A stretch of DNA of 16,457 nt from Boseongicola sp. SB0662_bin_57 (GTDB lineage Bacteria > Pseudomonadota > Alphaproteobacteria > Rhodobacterales > Rhodobacteraceae): the NCBI GenBank assembly GCA_009839535.1, contig VXPN01000010.1:1-16457 (forward strand), in the 5' to 3' direction. Below the pieces are notes generated by a model. It was given only the letters and a program-made list of their open reading frames with translations, was not told the origin of the DNA and did no database searches. A program made the position numbers and the translations under genes. Below are positions 14,636-16,457 of the stretch, piece by piece; position 1 is the first letter of the stretch, and each line of letters starts with the position of its first letter.

Positions 14636-14668
14636 GGCAAGGAAGGCTTGCCAGGAGGCGCATGTCAA
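14636..14668 (-). promoter_or_regulatory. Candidate promoter/operator of the isomerase-kinase operon
   Basis: On the minus strand TTGACA (14663-14668) lies about 50 bases before the isomerase ATG. The inverted repeat GGCAAG-gaagg-CTTGCC (14636-14652) covers the position where the -10 should be, and no good -10 hexamer is visible. The 6-5-6 arm/spacer layout equals that of the repeat in front of tctC, but the half-sites differ. The remaining intergenic DNA up to 14894 holds no gene. Confidence 0.35.
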
Positions 14669-14767
14669 TGAACAATGGCTCGGCTGTGCAATGGTCCCTC
14701 ACGGGAAGCACTGGATTGAGATCCGCGATTCACGCCCGTGGCTCTGCTCATCCTCCGACCTTGCCCA

Positions 14768-14785
14768 CCGACGGAAAACTGTCGG
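14768..14785 (-). terminator. Weak hairpin downstream of the OsmC-family gene
   Basis: CCGAC-(8 bases)-GTCGG forms a 5-bp stem about 110 bases after the OsmC stop. On the minus strand the loop contains TTTT, but no U-run follows the stem. Support for termination is low. Confidence 0.2.
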
Positions 14786-14894
14786 GGCCTTGCCTCCTTT
14801 GGCCCGGTTGTTGAACAGTTCCGCAGGGCGAATCTGTCGGGTGTCAATTCGTCCGTCCCTGGCCTTCTGGACTCGACGAATTCCTTCTCGATCA

Positions 14895-16076
14895 TCAAAC
14901 GCGCGTGACTTTCAGCTTGGTCTTCAATTCCGTACGGCAGAAGGCATGCAGGAAACAGGTCTGCTCGGACATGTCCAGCATCTCCTGCGCCACCTCGTCG
15001 GGCTCGGACGTTTCCAGATAGACATGGGTTTCGATCGGATCGGCCTCGCCAGCCTTTCCTGTTCCGCCAGAGGCGCCGCCCGGGCTGAAATGCGTGTCCT
15101 GAACGATGCGGTAGTCCGGCAAGTCCAGTTCCAGCATCGACGCAAAGCGCCCGAACTGGGTCATGAAGCAAAATCCGATGCCCGCGCTGACCAGGGTGTC
15201 GGCATCCGGCGCGCGTCCGTCTTCGGAGCTGAGGAACCGGAACGAGGTGCCCCAAGGCGAATACTGCATCTGCCGGATGTCCTTGATTCCATCCTCTCGC
15301 AGAGTTGCGATGGCTCCAATGTTCAGCCGGCGATTCTGTTCATCCGCAAGACTGCCTGAGGCAGCGGCAGTTCCCTTTGCCACCTCCTTCCTTGGAGTGG
15401 GGCCAACGGCACTGACAAGCTCCGGCTGCGCTTCGGCCGGCCTTGACATCGCGAAACGGTCGCCCGGGTCGGGAAACAGGGCGCTGTCCAGCTCCGCAGC
15501 CTTCGCCGTCGGCAGCTCCGACCCGTTCCTGGACAGCTTGAACAGGCTTTCAAGATTTCCGCGCATCAGGCCGTTCAGTGGCGAGGCGTGGACCGCATCC
15601 ATCAACAGGCTGTTCAATGCAGAATCGTCCAGGTCGCAGTCAACCTCGACCTCAAGCTCGACGGGCTCTGCCCCGCCGGTCATCGTGCGCTTGGGCATCG
15701 ACCCTTGCATCGTGTAGAAGTTGTCCTGAACCAGTCGGAGCCTGCGCAGCTCGACGCCGCGCATCCCGGCCAATGCGGTGATCTCGTTCAAGTAGCTCGC
15801 TGCCATGCCTGTCGACAGGAACGCCAATGGACAGGGTGCGGCGTCATGCCCGTTCAGGTACGGTCCCTCGTCCGAAACGAGGCGCCAAGTGCGGCCCGTG
15901 CCGGCGGATCGGACAAGCGCTTCCTTCTGGAATCCGCTGAGCGAGCGCACCCATGTGCGCAACGCGTCACCCTTGCGGACTTTCGGGGCGTCGATCGTGA
16001 CTTCGTCCGCGTTGGAAACCGGGAAAAACGGTGGCAGACCGCTTTCGCCGATTACGTCTTCACCCAGTTTGGCCAT
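14895..16076 (-). CDS. Tandem two-domain OsmC-family protein
   Basis: The 393-residue protein contains two OsmC/Ohr-like domains fused head to tail (about residues 45-185 and 255-393), joined by a low-complexity A/P/E-rich linker. OsmC proteins are normally obligate dimers of about 140 residues that reduce organic peroxides with two cysteines. The second domain has both in place: Cys303 (SAGIGFCFMTQF) and Cys374 (SEQTCFLHAFC, with Cys380 near). In the first domain the matching positions appear to be Ser94 (STGMAASYLNEI) and Ser165 (VHASPLNG), with Cys82 elsewhere. The fusion therefore looks like a built-in dimer with one complete active site. I chose the ATG of MAKLGEDVIG, with AGGA upstream. 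The frame stays open to an ATG at 16181, but those 35 extra residues look non-coding. It is not clearly part of the sugar operon, 278 bases away. Confidence 0.8.
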   Translation of the reverse strand: MAKLGEDVIGESGLPPFFPVSNADEVTIDAPKVRKGDALRTWVRSLSGFQKEALVRSAGTGRTWRLVSDEGPYLNGHDAAPCPLAFLSTGMAASYLNEITALAGMRGVELRRLRLVQDNFYTMQGSMPKRTMTGGAEPVELEVEVDCDLDDSALNSLLMDAVHASPLNGLMRGNLESLFKLSRNGSELPTAKAAELDSALFPDPGDRFAMSRPAEAQPELVSAVGPTPRKEVAKGTAAASGSLADEQNRRLNIGAIATLREDGIKDIRQMQYSPWGTSFRFLSSEDGRAPDADTLVSAGIGFCFMTQFGRFASMLELDLPDYRIVQDTHFSPGGASGGTGKAGEADPIETHVYLETSEPDEVAQEMLDMSEQTCFLHAFCRTELKTKLKVTRV

Positions 16077-16262
16077 GTCTTGAGTATCCTGGTTTGCTTT
16101 GCGTCCGCTCAGGCGGACCATGTGTTTCCCGCCGTTCGCAGGCTTGCACATAGACGCCGTTGACGGAGTCGTCCCCGACATTCAGCCCCGCCCGTCATGA
16201 AGTCGATCGCGGCCACGTTGACGCAAGACGTCCCCGCGTGGCGACCACGCGCATGAAGACCA

Positions 16263-16285
16263 GGCCTGAATCCGGCCGTCAGGCC
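16263..16285 (-). terminator. Inverted repeat between the SDR and OsmC genes
   Basis: GGCCTGA-(9 bases)-TCAGGCC is a perfect 7-bp stem about 120 bases after the SDR stop on the minus strand. The strand continues with TGGTCTTC rather than a U-run. It could end the SDR transcript. No gene was seen in the surrounding 16182-16405 interval. Confidence 0.3.
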
Positions 16286-16405
16286 GTCCTCCCTTGGCGC
16301 GCATTGCCGCCTGCGTCCGCTCATGGCATCTTCAGGCAATGCACGATCCGCCGTCCGCTGCGTCGTGCCACGGGACCTGGCAACGGCATGCCTCTTGGCC
16401 AGCGC

Positions 16406-16457
16406 CTAGACGTTCACCTTGCCGCCGTCGACATTCAGCGTCTGGCCCGTGACGAAG
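16406..16457 (-). CDS. Short-chain dehydrogenase/reductase (SDR), C-terminal end
   Basis: Only the last 16 complete codons and the TAG stop are in the window, reading FVTGQTLNVDGGKVNV. The TGQTLNVDGG tail is the very conserved C-terminus of classical SDR oxidoreductases, NAD(P)-dependent enzymes that commonly oxidise sugars, polyols or hydroxy acids. Substrate and cofactor preference are encoded beyond the right edge. It runs in the same direction as the OsmC and isomerase genes, 330 bases upstream of the OsmC start chosen here. Confidence 0.75.
   Translation of the reverse strand, partial: FVTGQTLNVDGGKVNV

Noticed and set aside
14617..14640. TTG start adding eight residues to the isomerase
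   Set aside because: The ribosome site TAGGAGA lies between this TTG and the ATG at 14616 and fits only the ATG.
16109..16339. 76-residue minus-strand frame upstream of the OsmC gene
   Set aside because: It has no ribosome site or family features and overlaps the likely leader of the OsmC gene.
1..16457. Search by eye for CRISPR arrays, tRNA genes, insertion sequences and long direct repeats
   Set aside because: No evenly spaced repeats, cloverleaf-like sequence, transposase gene or terminal inverted repeats were seen.

Overview
The window looks like chromosomal DNA of a high-GC alphaproteobacterium, most likely of the Rhodobacterales/Rhizobiales type. This is inferred from GC-rich codons, a tripartite tricarboxylate transporter (TctCBA), a CUT1 sugar ABC importer and the sugar-catabolic gene families present. 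No rRNA, tRNA, CRISPR array, insertion sequence or phage gene was seen. No transcriptional regulator is encoded here.

Left block (1-3507, minus strand): tctC, tctB, tctA and the 5' part of an enolase-superfamily (mandelate racemase type) sugar-acid dehydratase, tightly packed and read from a recognisable promoter at 3478-3507. This looks like an acid-sugar uptake and dehydration operon. About 450 bp without a convincing gene follow (3508-3954).

Centre block (3955-9029): a CUT1 ABC importer split over two divergent units. The ATPase reads leftward from 5022. A Tat-exported solute-binding protein and two MalF/MalG-type permeases read rightward from 5267. A strong hairpin separates the binding-protein gene from the permease genes, and another hairpin follows the second permease stop.

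Right block (9282-14616, minus strand): a five-gene catabolic operon, in transcription order TIM-barrel sugar isomerase, PfkB/ribokinase-type kinase, BtpA/SgcQ-family TIM barrel, M42 (SgcX/FrvX-like) metallo-hydrolase, and FGGY carbohydrate kinase. Two of the four junctions are 4-bp ATGA overlaps. It converges on the ABC operon, and together they probably form one uptake and catabolism locus. The combination of SgcQ-like and SgcX-like proteins recalls the cryptic sgc locus of E. coli, but here the PTS is replaced by an ABC transporter plus two kinases and an isomerase. No classical aldolase is present. This is the best candidate for an undescribed pathway.

Right edge (14895-16457, minus strand): a tandem two-domain OsmC-family protein whose first domain seems to have lost both catalytic cysteines, then the last 16 codons of a short-chain dehydrogenase/reductase gene.
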